Shown here: positions 35,090 through 42,570 of the stretch, one piece after another | Layout: every line of letters starts with the position of its first letter | How positions within the stretch are numbered: position 1 is the stretch's first letter | DNA from: Planctomycetota bacterium | Lineage (GTDB): Bacteria; Planctomycetota; UBA8742; UBA2392 | Direction: 5' to 3' | DNA: 64,000 nt | NCBI GenBank assembly: GCA_003576915.1 | Contig: QEVF01000002.1 | Span: 124,001-188,000, forward strand | Notes under the pieces: generated by a model | Seen by the model: only the letters and a program-made list of their open reading frames with translations | The model's database searches: none | What the model was told of the DNA's origin: nothing | Position numbers and translations under genes: made by a program

Positions 35090-36355
35090 ATGACCAGGCT
35101 TGGCAGCTTTGCTCTTGTGCTCTGCGCCGCATTGTGTGCCGGTCATCTGCACGCGGGCCTCGTGGACCGCTACTTTGCGGGCAAGAAAGACGACGAGTTG
35201 GTCAAGGAATTTTACAAGCGCCTCCCTGACCACCTGCGCAACATGATCTCCACCAAGAACCCTCCCCGGGCTCTGCTCACGGTCAACAAACGCACCACCG
35301 TTTTCGCTGAACTCAAGCAGGTCCAGGGCAAGGGCGAAACGAACATCTGGGTCGAACTGCTCAAGTCCAACTGGTTCACCAACGCGGCGGGGTTTGCGTG
35401 GGCCCCGGGGGAGGCCCAGTTCTACTTCAAGAACTCCGACATTCCGGCGGCCACCATTGCCGGCTGGTTCGATGGCCGCACGGCGGCTCCCTCCGACATC
35501 GTGCTGCTGGCAGTGTTTCTGGCAAAGAACAACGAACTTGGCCTGGCCAATATGCGCCTGACCGAAATGGCCGAAGAGCACAAGGACATGAGGTCTGACG
35601 TCGAGGCCTGGCTTTGCGAGCGCAACAAGTGGACCCTGCCGGAGGGCGGACTTCAGTTATTGGCGGTGCGGGACATCGTCAGCGGACAGGGCGGCGTCTT
35701 GTTGATGACGGAAGAGGCGAAGGCCGCGCACCTTGCAAAGCTTGATGCCAAGGCGCCCGAAATGCTGGACATGCTGGCCGCCGCCCGCGGCGATGCGTCG
35801 GGAGAACTGGGCAAGCGCAAGAACGCTCCGACGGAACGCCTGGATGAACTGAAGAACCGCTGCGAGAGATTCTCCGACTGTTTCCGGGGTACCGCCTTCC
35901 TGGAGAACGCCGAGAAGGTACAGAAACTGGAGAACCTGAAGAAGTCGCTCGAGGCCGATCTCGAGATCATCAAGAGCATGGCCGACGGCGCAGAGGGCAT
36001 CATCAAGCAGGACCCGGTCAAGGCCGCTTCAACGTTTGAAACGCTGAGCAAGGCGGACCCTTTCAACACCACGTGGAAGTCGCGCCTGGCCTATTGCTGG
36101 TTCTTGGACGGAAATCTGCTGATGGGAGGCGGCTGCAGCAACCCCAAATCCATGAAGAAGGCGGCTGACCTTTATGAGGCTCTGGCCAAGGAATTTCCGC
36201 TGAACGGGAACCTGAACCTCTTTGCCGGAGCCTGCAAATACGCCGCGGGCGACCGGGACAGCGCCAAGAAGTACCTCGAAAAGGCAGAGAAGCTGCTGGA
36301 CCCTCAGAGCTCTGACTATCGATTCCTGCAGGACCTGCTCAAGAACCTGAAGTGA
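35090..36355 (+). CDS. Secreted helical-repeat protein, paralogue 2 of 3
   Basis: 421 aa from ATG 35090, 14 bases after the previous stop, with GGGAGA in between. Signal peptide MTRLGSFALVLCAALCAGHLHA, mature start GLVDRYFAGKKDDELVKEFY. The shared internal segment reads LAAARGDASGELGKRKNAPTERL. The C-terminus again has TPR-like helices (AASTFETLSKADPFNTTWKS, ACKYAAGDRDSAKKYLEKAE). Identity to paralogue 1 is modest but co-linear over the full length, so these are old tandem duplicates. Function unknown; predicted periplasmic or extracellular. Confidence 0.75.
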   Translation: MTRLGSFALVLCAALCAGHLHAGLVDRYFAGKKDDELVKEFYKRLPDHLRNMISTKNPPRALLTVNKRTTVFAELKQVQGKGETNIWVELLKSNWFTNAAGFAWAPGEAQFYFKNSDIPAATIAGWFDGRTAAPSDIVLLAVFLAKNNELGLANMRLTEMAEEHKDMRSDVEAWLCERNKWTLPEGGLQLLAVRDIVSGQGGVLLMTEEAKAAHLAKLDAKAPEMLDMLAAARGDASGELGKRKNAPTERLDELKNRCERFSDCFRGTAFLENAEKVQKLENLKKSLEADLEIIKSMADGAEGIIKQDPVKAASTFETLSKADPFNTTWKSRLAYCWFLDGNLLMGGGCSNPKSMKKAADLYEALAKEFPLNGNLNLFAGACKYAAGDRDSAKKYLEKAEKLLDPQSSDYRFLQDLLKNLK

Positions 36356-36384
36356 CGCGGCACTGACGTGAAGAGGAGCAAATC

Positions 36385-37719
36385 ATGCGAACGACTACTG
36401 GCTTCACCATTCCGGGTTTGATGTGTCTGCTTCTGCTTGCCGCCGCGCTGCCGGCTCAGGGGCTCGTAGAGAAGTACTTTCCCGGCAAGAAGGAGGCCAT
36501 GGTGGCGGAAAAGTGGTACTCCGACCTGCCCGGCTACTTTGTGAGCCTCATCAAGATCAACAAGTTCCCGCAGGTGTGGGTGACGGACCCCAAGGACGCC
36601 AAGCGGGTCTTCAAGATCGAGATCGACGACGTCCATGCGTCCGGCAGCAAGTTCCACTACTTCGAGCTGGTGCGCGACGGCACTGATGCCAACGGCCAGC
36701 CTCTCTACAAGCGGGGCTCACGCCGGGACCTGTGGATGGAGTTTTCGCGGCTCGAAGGTCGCCATCTCGTTTACACCTATCCGGTGAAGAGCAACCCCAA
36801 AGTCGAAGACGTGCTCGCCTTCGCGTTCTGGATTGCCCAAGGCAAGGACAAGGATGCAAAACGTGTGGCCAATCGCGTCATGACTGTGCTCTGGGAAACC
36901 AAGCCGGAAATGAAGGAACTGATCGAGGCCTGGATCATCGAGAAGGAGGGCTGGAAAGCCGCGCCCGGCCAGCTTGAACTCTGGAATGACTGGGATTCGC
37001 TGTACCAGGTCGAGCGCAACGTGCTTGTTACGCCGGAGGTCCGTGATGCCCTGCTGGCTGAGCGTGAGAAGGCGGCGAAGGCCGAATTCAACTCGATCGT
37101 GGCGGCGCGCGGCAGCTACGACAAGCGTCAGCGCCCGCCGCGCAAGCCCGCACCGACGGAACAACTGATCCTGATCGAGTGGCGGATCAAGGAATTCCGG
37201 CGCGTTTATGCGTCGTCCAACTTCATCAAAGACAAGAAGGTCGAGGATCAGCTCCTCGCCATCCAGGACTCCATCAAGGACGACCAGGACCTGATCAAGG
37301 ACATCAAGAAGCAGGCTGCGGACCTCAAGGAACCTGGCGAGGCCAACCTGAAGAAGAAGGCTGAAATGCTGGCCACGGCCGGATCCCTTGACCCGGAAGA
37401 CCTGCAGCTCTGCTCGGAGATCGCGGCCGCCTGGGTCGCCTATGCCAACATCGCGGCGCACGGCAACAGCTGCGACAGGACAGAGGGCGCCAAGAACGCC
37501 ATCCCGTACTTCGAGAAGATCGTGAAGGTTTATCCCGAGAACACATCCTTCCTGATCTGGATTGGCAAGTGCTACCAGGCGCAGGAGGACGGCAAAGCCA
37601 AGGTCTACTACGACAAGGTCATTGCCATTTGCGGCAAGGACAAGGGCGACGGCAAGACTGCTGCCGCGCTCAAGGACAACATGGACAAGAAGGACCAGAA
37701 CCGCCAGAAGAAGAACTAG
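36385..37719 (+). CDS. Secreted helical-repeat protein, paralogue 3 of 3
   Basis: 444 aa from ATG 36385 with GAGGAGC upstream. Signal peptide MRTTTGFTIPGLMCLLLLAA..., mature start GLVEKYFPGKKEAMVAEKWY, matching the N-terminal motif of its two upstream paralogues. The shared middle reads VAARGSYDKRQRPPRKPAPT. The C-terminus is TPR-like and very Lys-rich (AIPYFEKIVKVYPENTSFLI, YYDKVIAICGKDKGDGKTAA), ending KKDQNRQKKN. It diverges most in the 60-150 region. It belongs to the operon with the thioredoxin-fold gene that starts 57 bases downstream. Confidence 0.75.
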   Translation: MRTTTGFTIPGLMCLLLLAAALPAQGLVEKYFPGKKEAMVAEKWYSDLPGYFVSLIKINKFPQVWVTDPKDAKRVFKIEIDDVHASGSKFHYFELVRDGTDANGQPLYKRGSRRDLWMEFSRLEGRHLVYTYPVKSNPKVEDVLAFAFWIAQGKDKDAKRVANRVMTVLWETKPEMKELIEAWIIEKEGWKAAPGQLELWNDWDSLYQVERNVLVTPEVRDALLAEREKAAKAEFNSIVAARGSYDKRQRPPRKPAPTEQLILIEWRIKEFRRVYASSNFIKDKKVEDQLLAIQDSIKDDQDLIKDIKKQAADLKEPGEANLKKKAEMLATAGSLDPEDLQLCSEIAAAWVAYANIAAHGNSCDRTEGAKNAIPYFEKIVKVYPENTSFLIWIGKCYQAQEDGKAKVYYDKVIAICGKDKGDGKTAAALKDNMDKKDQNRQKKN

Positions 37720-37776
37720 GCGATGCCTGTGCGCAGGCCCGGCGTCCATGAAATGGGCAAACAAGGGAGAAGCGCG

Positions 37777-38688
37777 ATGAAACGCGTCAATCAGTGGTGC
37801 CTTTCGGCGATGGCTGCTGTGACCGTGTCGCTCTTTCCGCTGGGGCTTCTCAGCGCCGGTGACTGGGGGCCCAGCAGCTACCAGAACCCGGGTGGGGGTG
37901 CGCGCAGCGGCGGTGTCTCTGATGCGGACCGCAAACCCGCCCCCGGCGGCGGCAAGAAGAAGCACAAGGGCGGAGAGACGCGAGTACCTGAAGATCAACT
38001 TCCGTCTTGGGAGGCGCCGACCAGCAAGGTTGTCGAGCGCGCAGCCAAGAAGGAGCTGCCGCTGTTCATTCTATTCAGCGGCGAGGACGACGAATCAACT
38101 GAGGCGGATTACCTGCATGGCAAGGACATCGTCGAGCTCTCCAAGACCAAGGCTGTGTTCATTCGAGTTCCCTACACCAAGGACCGCGAACCTTCCTGGG
38201 ACGATGGCTCGCCCGTGCCGACCAGCATCATCCTCAGCAAGAACCCGACGCGCGACTACCACGTGAGCGTCTATCCGACCATGGTCATCGCCGACTGGCA
38301 CGGTAACGAGTATTACAAGGGCACCAGCAAGCCCGACGCCGCCACACTGGAGAAATACTTCGCATCGATTGCGGAACTCGCCAAGAAGTCCAACGAGAAA
38401 CTGCAGAAGACCCTCGACGCTGCGAAGAAGGCCTTTGAAGAGAAGGATCGGGCAAAGACGCTCAAGGGCCTGCTGGAGAACTTCAAGACGAAGATCGTGG
38501 GCCTGGACGCCCAGGAGGCTTCCATCAAGCTGTATCGCGAGATTATCGAGAACGGCCGCAAGGAGCTGAGTGACGCTTCGGCGCTGGGCGGCAAAGAAGC
38601 TCAGAAGAGGCTGAAGGATCTGAAGGCCGAGTTCAAGGACACAGAACTGGTGAAGGAGATCGACGCCGCTCTCAAAGAGGTCAAGTAA
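37777..38688 (+). CDS. Secreted thioredoxin-fold protein without CxxC, paralogue A
   Basis: 303 aa from ATG 37777 (AGGGAGA upstream). Signal peptide MKRVNQWCLSAMAAVTVSLF ends near LLSAGDWG. A Gly/Lys linker (NPGGGARSGGVSDADRKPAPGGGKKKHKGG, about 34-66) is followed by a thioredoxin-like domain (about 80-200). It has LPLFILFSGEDDESTEADYL where an active thioredoxin has the WCxxC loop, and the cis-Pro strand VYPTMVIADWHGNEYYKG. With both cysteines gone it cannot be a disulfide oxidoreductase of the usual kind. The C-terminal 100 residues are a long charged helical region (EKLQKTLDAAKKAFEEKDRA). A close paralogue lies 330 bases downstream. Confidence 0.8.
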   Translation: MKRVNQWCLSAMAAVTVSLFPLGLLSAGDWGPSSYQNPGGGARSGGVSDADRKPAPGGGKKKHKGGETRVPEDQLPSWEAPTSKVVERAAKKELPLFILFSGEDDESTEADYLHGKDIVELSKTKAVFIRVPYTKDREPSWDDGSPVPTSIILSKNPTRDYHVSVYPTMVIADWHGNEYYKGTSKPDAATLEKYFASIAELAKKSNEKLQKTLDAAKKAFEEKDRAKTLKGLLENFKTKIVGLDAQEASIKLYREIIENGRKELSDASALGGKEAQKRLKDLKAEFKDTELVKEIDAALKEVK

Positions 38689-39019
38689 GCGCCCCCGGCT
38701 GATGCGCGCGAGCGCCGGGCCAAGGGGGCAGGGCAGCCGCGCCAGAGCCTGGCCAAAGGCCATGGGAGGCCAGGCGGACAGTGCCCCAGGGGACCGAACC
38801 TCCAAGGCGCACCGTGCTTTGCGGGGAACTGCAAGGGGCGCACAACGCCGGAAGGGGTCATTGGGACAGGCTCAAAGCCAAGGGCTTGTCGGTTTCGAGA
38901 AGCTCAGGATGCAATGGTTCAATCAGGAAGGATTCTTGTGTTTATGTTGCATCTCAGGGGTGTCGGCGTACGATTCAGGTGAGATGTCTAATCTTCTCCT
39001 GGGCCAGGGAGACACATTC
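38689..39019 (+). promoter_or_regulatory. 331-base gene-free gap with a candidate promoter
   Basis: No coding frame is convincing. It contains a hairpin GCCTGGCC/GGCCAGGC (38747-38775) that could act as an RNA end or barrier. A candidate promoter, TTGCAT (38947-38952), 16 bases, TACGAT (38969-38974), lies 46 bases before the ATG at 39020, which itself has AGGGAG upstream. Confidence 0.4.
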
Positions 39020-39988
39020 ATGCAGCGTTTGATTGCGACTTTGAGCGTGGGGCTTTTCGCCTTCGCGCTCGCGGGAATCTTCCCGCAGGCATTGAGCGGG
39101 CAGTGATGAGGCGGCGGCGGTTCCTCCGGTGGGGGAACAAACGCAGGTGGTGGTGGCGGTCACGGTCCTTCGGGCTATCAGAATCCCGGTGGTGGTGCGC
39201 GCAGCGGCGTGTCTGACGCCGACCGCAAGCCCGTGCCCGGCGGCGGCAAGAAGAAGCACGGCGGTGAAAGCGGGGACTCCGTCATCAAGCCGGAGGATAT
39301 TCCCACGTGGGAGCGTCCTTCTGCCAAGGTTCTCGAACGGGCCGCGGCCAAGCAGCTTCCGCTCTTCATTCTCTTCGAGGGCGAGAACGATGAATCCGCC
39401 GATGGCAAGTACATCCACGGCGCTGAAATCGTGAAGCTGGCCAAGGAGAAGGCGGTGTTTCTGCGGGTGGCCTACACCAGCGACCGCGAACCCTCCTGGA
39501 ACGACGGCAGCATGGTTCCTACCAGCAAGATCCTGGGCAAGAACCCGTCACGCGATTACGACATCAAGTCCTACCCCACAATGCTGGTGACGGACGCCTA
39601 CGGCAACGAGTACTTCCGTTTCACCGCCAAGCCCGATGCCGCTTCGCTTGGCAAGAAGATCGATGCCGTCGCCGAACAGGCCAAGAAGACCAACGAGAAG
39701 CTCCAGAAGAGCCTTGATGCAGCCAAGAAGTCCTTTGAGTCCAAGGATCGCGCCAAGGCCCTCAAGGGCTTGCTGGAAAACTTCCGCACGGGTGTCGTTG
39801 GCCTTGATGCCCAGGAGGCCTCCATCAAGCTCTATCACGAGATCATTGACGCCGGCCGCAAGGAACTTGACGCGGCTGTGGCCGAAGGCGGCAAAGATCT
39901 CCAGAAGAGGCTGAAGGAGTTGAAGGGTATCTACAAAGACACTGAACTGAACAAGGACATTGACGCTGCCATCAAGGGCGCCAAGTAG
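39020..39988 (+). pseudogene. Thioredoxin-fold paralogue B, interrupted by two consecutive in-frame TGA codons
   Basis: From ATG 39020 the frame encodes a full signal peptide (MQRLIATLSVGLFAFALAGI, then FPQALSGQ). TGA TGA follows at 39104-39109, then the same frame continues open to 39988. After the stops it reads a Gly-rich linker, GPSGYQNPGGGARSGVSDADRK, and the whole thioredoxin-like body of paralogue A. That body includes LPLFILFEGENDESADGKYI in place of the CxxC loop, SYPTMLVTDAYGNEYFRF and the helical tail. The body alone could start at a GTG at 39209 but has no ribosome-binding site and no signal peptide there. Either the gene has just been inactivated, or the stops are read through or recoded, or the bases are a sequencing error. 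Apart from the stops nothing looks decayed. Confidence 0.7.
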
Positions 39989-40003
39989 TCCCGGCAATCA
40001 GAC

Positions 40004-40038
40004 ACAGGGGCGGCGCTGGCGCCGCCCCTGTTCATTTT
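40004..40038 (+). terminator. Intrinsic terminator after the thioredoxin-fold paralogues
   Basis: Perfect 12-bp stem ACAGGGGCGGCG / CGCCGCCCCTGT, CTGG loop, then TCATTTT. Confidence 0.88.
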
Positions 40039-40080
40039 CGTTCTGTTGTGCGCGGCCAGAAGCGGCGTTAAACCAGCAAC

Positions 40081-41259
40081 ATGCTCGACAGGATCTGGCC
40101 CCTTGTTTTGGCGTTGCTGTGTTGCCTCGCGGCACTTGCCGCCGGGCTGTGGAGTACGCTGCCCGCAAGACCGCCCCAAGGCCAGCCAATACCCTTGGAG
40201 CCCATTGACGAGAACCTCGCTAGGGCCTACGTCGATGCGCAGTGCTGGCACTGCCACAGTGCGAGCCAGCGGCACCAGGAGCTGTCGCGCCTCGGTGTGC
40301 AGGCGGCTGGCGCCCGCCCCATGGGGCCGGACCTCTCGGGGGTTGGCGGCCTGTACCCCGACGGCTGGCACTTTGCCCATCTTTGGCAACCCGACGCCGT
40401 GAGCTGGCATTCCCACATGCCGGCCCAACGCCACCTGTTCGCGCTGGGAGGAAAGGCCGGTTCTGCCAACCTGCGAGGTGAGATGGTGCCAGTTCCGTCG
40501 GCCACAACCAGAAAGGCCGTGCAGTATGTCCAGACTCTCATGGCACCTTCCCCGCAACGCCTGCCTTGGCCTCGCGGACGGCATGGCTTGCCCGATTCAG
40601 GGAGCGTGGTTGAGGGCAAGAAGCTGTTCGCGGAGTTGTGCAGCGGCTGTCACGGCGCGGACGGCGGCGGGAAGAGTGAAGTGTCCGCCTTCTTCGAGAA
40701 GCCCCCTGCCAATCTTTCAGGCGGTATCATGATGTGGCGCAGCACCAGAGCGCCTTTGCCCAGCTACGACGACCTTTACACAACCCTGACCAACGGCCTG
40801 CCTGGCGCGGGCATGCCATCGTTTGCACACTTGAGCGCGGGTAGCCGCGCCAGCCTGGTAGCCTACTTGGCCTCCATGCACCGTGATGAGTTCAATGCCT
40901 ACGAGCCGCAGTTCTCGGATGTGCTGGGGAGGGACGTGCCCACGTTCACGCCCCAGATGGTGGCGCGGGGTCGTGCCCTGTTCGCCGACAACGAGTATTA
41001 CAAGTGCGTCGATTGCCACGGCGATGAGGGCAAGGGCGACGGCTATCTGGGGGCGGAAGTCCGGCGAAGTTTTGGTTATCCGCCCAGAAACCTTGTGTCC
41101 GAGCGGCTGCGCAGGGGCTACCCGGAGGGTGTCTATGCCACGCTTGCGCTGGGGTTGGGTCGCGCCATGTCGGGCTACCTGAAGAACGACGCAAGTAATG
41201 AGGCGGACCTCTGGGCGCTGGTGGCCTACGTGCGCAGCATCAATCGTTTTGAGCGTTAG
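40081..41259 (+). CDS. Membrane-anchored triheme cytochrome c, CcoO-like first domain
   Basis: 392 aa. One N-terminal membrane anchor (about 5-24) is followed by three haem-c sites: CWHCH (55-59), CSGCH (187-191) and CVDCH (309-313). The first domain resembles the cbb3-oxidase monohaem subunit CcoO/FixO: AYVDAQCWHCHS, GPDLSGVGGLYPDGWHFAHLWQP and the axial-Met region SHMPAQRH. The second and third are CcoP-like class I domains (axial Met in GAGMPSF; the third has AMSGYL). It thus looks like a fusion of CcoO- and CcoP-type cytochromes, but no CcoN oxidase gene is in the window and no enzyme gene is adjacent. Likely a periplasmic electron carrier; partner unknown. Confidence 0.85.
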   Translation: MLDRIWPLVLALLCCLAALAAGLWSTLPARPPQGQPIPLEPIDENLARAYVDAQCWHCHSASQRHQELSRLGVQAAGARPMGPDLSGVGGLYPDGWHFAHLWQPDAVSWHSHMPAQRHLFALGGKAGSANLRGEMVPVPSATTRKAVQYVQTLMAPSPQRLPWPRGRHGLPDSGSVVEGKKLFAELCSGCHGADGGGKSEVSAFFEKPPANLSGGIMMWRSTRAPLPSYDDLYTTLTNGLPGAGMPSFAHLSAGSRASLVAYLASMHRDEFNAYEPQFSDVLGRDVPTFTPQMVARGRALFADNEYYKCVDCHGDEGKGDGYLGAEVRRSFGYPPRNLVSERLRRGYPEGVYATLALGLGRAMSGYLKNDASNEADLWALVAYVRSINRFER

Positions 41260-41312
41260 GGCTTTGACATGCTCGGCGGGCAATCCAAACTCTCGGAAAA
41301 CTAGGACATCTC

Positions 41313-41777
41313 ATGCCGCTCTTTTCAGCCACCTACCCCATTCGATTCTCGGACGTCGATCGCGCCGGCATCCTATACTACCCACGCTTTCTGCATTACT
41401 TCCACTGCTGCTTTGAAGACTTCTTCGACCGCGGGCTGGGCATTCCCTACAACCACCTGCTCGACGTCGAGCGGATCGGCTTTCCCACGGTTCACATGGA
41501 AGTGGATTATCTGGCGCCGCTGCGCTTTGGGGACAAAGTGGAAATCACTCTTGGCGTCGAGAAGATCGGTACAAAGAGCGTGACCTGGATGTACACCGGC
41601 ACCACCTCGCGCGAAAACAAGCCGGTGCGATGCGTTCAGGCTCAGCTCATTACAGCGTGCCTGAACATGGACTCCTTCAAGGGCACCGAACTGCCCATGA
41701 AGTATCGCGACCTGTTCGCCGGATTTCTGGTGCCGGACTCTCATCGCACCGGCTTCTACAAGCCGGTGAGAGGGTGA
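41313..41777 (+). CDS. Acyl-CoA thioesterase, 4HBT hotdog fold
   Basis: 154 aa with AGGA upstream of ATG 41313. The hotdog-fold 4-hydroxybenzoyl-CoA thioesterase pattern is clear: IRFSDVDRAGILYYPRFLHYF, where the Asp of D(V)DRAG is the catalytic residue of the Pseudomonas 4HBT class, then VHMEVDYLAPLRFGDKVEI. It should hydrolyse aromatic or short-chain acyl-CoAs. It opens the block of CoA-dependent genes that continues to 50.5 kb and may serve to rescue CoA from stalled intermediates. Confidence 0.9.
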   Translation: MPLFSATYPIRFSDVDRAGILYYPRFLHYFHCCFEDFFDRGLGIPYNHLLDVERIGFPTVHMEVDYLAPLRFGDKVEITLGVEKIGTKSVTWMYTGTTSRENKPVRCVQAQLITACLNMDSFKGTELPMKYRDLFAGFLVPDSHRTGFYKPVRG

Positions 41778-41800
41778 GGCGCGATCTGAAAGGCGACGCC

Positions 41801-42550
41801 ATGATCCATATGGCCTTTGTGCTCCTGCCCAAGGGACGCGAAGTCATCGCAGCAAAGGCGGCCAGTGCCCTGAACCGGCGGGCGCCCGGATTGGACTTCG
41901 CTCCGAGTACCGCGGCTTCCGACGGTGAAATTACGAATCTTGAGTTCAAGGGCGGGAGGGTAATGATTGTGCCCGTGCCCATGCCGGTCCCCAAAGGTGA
42001 GGCCGACCAGGGCTTCCAGTACAGCATTGCGTCCTGGTTGCCGACTTTCAAGCCGCCCAGTCACGCCGCCCACGTCATTGTCACGCTGCGCCTGGATCAG
42101 GAAATGACGACGCTGAACGCGCATTTGCTGTTCACGCGCGTGCTGGCGGCAGTCGTCGAGAGTACGGAAGCAGCGGGGGTTTACTGGGGCAGTGCCCGGG
42201 TCACGCACCCCGCGGATTTCTTCCTGGACGTCGCCAACGGCGATGACCAACTCTGGACGATGCTGTGGACCGGCGTGAGCGCGGTGCGCCAGGGCGCCGA
42301 TCGGCTGAGCATGCTCAGCCTGGGCATGGAACAGTTCGGATTGATGGACGCACTGGTCACCGGTCCTGTGCAGAACGCCAACGATCTGCTGATGTTCATG
42401 ATGGACATGTTGCGTTACTGCATTGAGCGCGGCTCGGCGATACCCCATGGCGACACAGTCGGCCGCACGAATCAGGAGCGGCTCAAGGTCAAGCATGTAC
42501 CCTCGCCCATTGACGCGACCAGGAAGGTCTGGTCCGTGGATATTCCGTAA
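41801..42550 (+). CDS. DUF4261 family protein
   Basis: 249 aa from ATG 41801 (MIHMAFVLLPKGREVIAAKA). The segment AAHVIVTLRLDQEMTTLNAH and the later ADFFLDVANGDDQLWTMLWTGVSAVRQGADRLSMLSLG resemble DUF4261, a domain of no known function often found beside suppressor-of-fused-like proteins. There are no membrane segments. It lies 23 bases after the thioesterase gene and 20 before the ligase gene, in the same direction, so it is inside the operon, although nothing about it suggests CoA chemistry. Confidence 0.65.
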   Translation: MIHMAFVLLPKGREVIAAKAASALNRRAPGLDFAPSTAASDGEITNLEFKGGRVMIVPVPMPVPKGEADQGFQYSIASWLPTFKPPSHAAHVIVTLRLDQEMTTLNAHLLFTRVLAAVVESTEAAGVYWGSARVTHPADFFLDVANGDDQLWTMLWTGVSAVRQGADRLSMLSLGMEQFGLMDALVTGPVQNANDLLMFMMDMLRYCIERGSAIPHGDTVGRTNQERLKVKHVPSPIDATRKVWSVDIP

Positions 42551-42570
42551 CTGGTCTTCGAGGCCCAGCC

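Noticed and set aside
38702..39106. ORF joining the 38.7-39.0 kb gap to the signal peptide at 39020
   Set aside because: The part before 39020 has no protein character. The signal peptide has its own ATG and ribosome-binding site.
39104..39109. TGA TGA as selenocysteine codons
   Set aside because: The site is a signal-peptide/linker junction, not a redox site, and no stem-loop directly downstream looks like a bacterial SECIS. Left only as an unlikely option in the finding.
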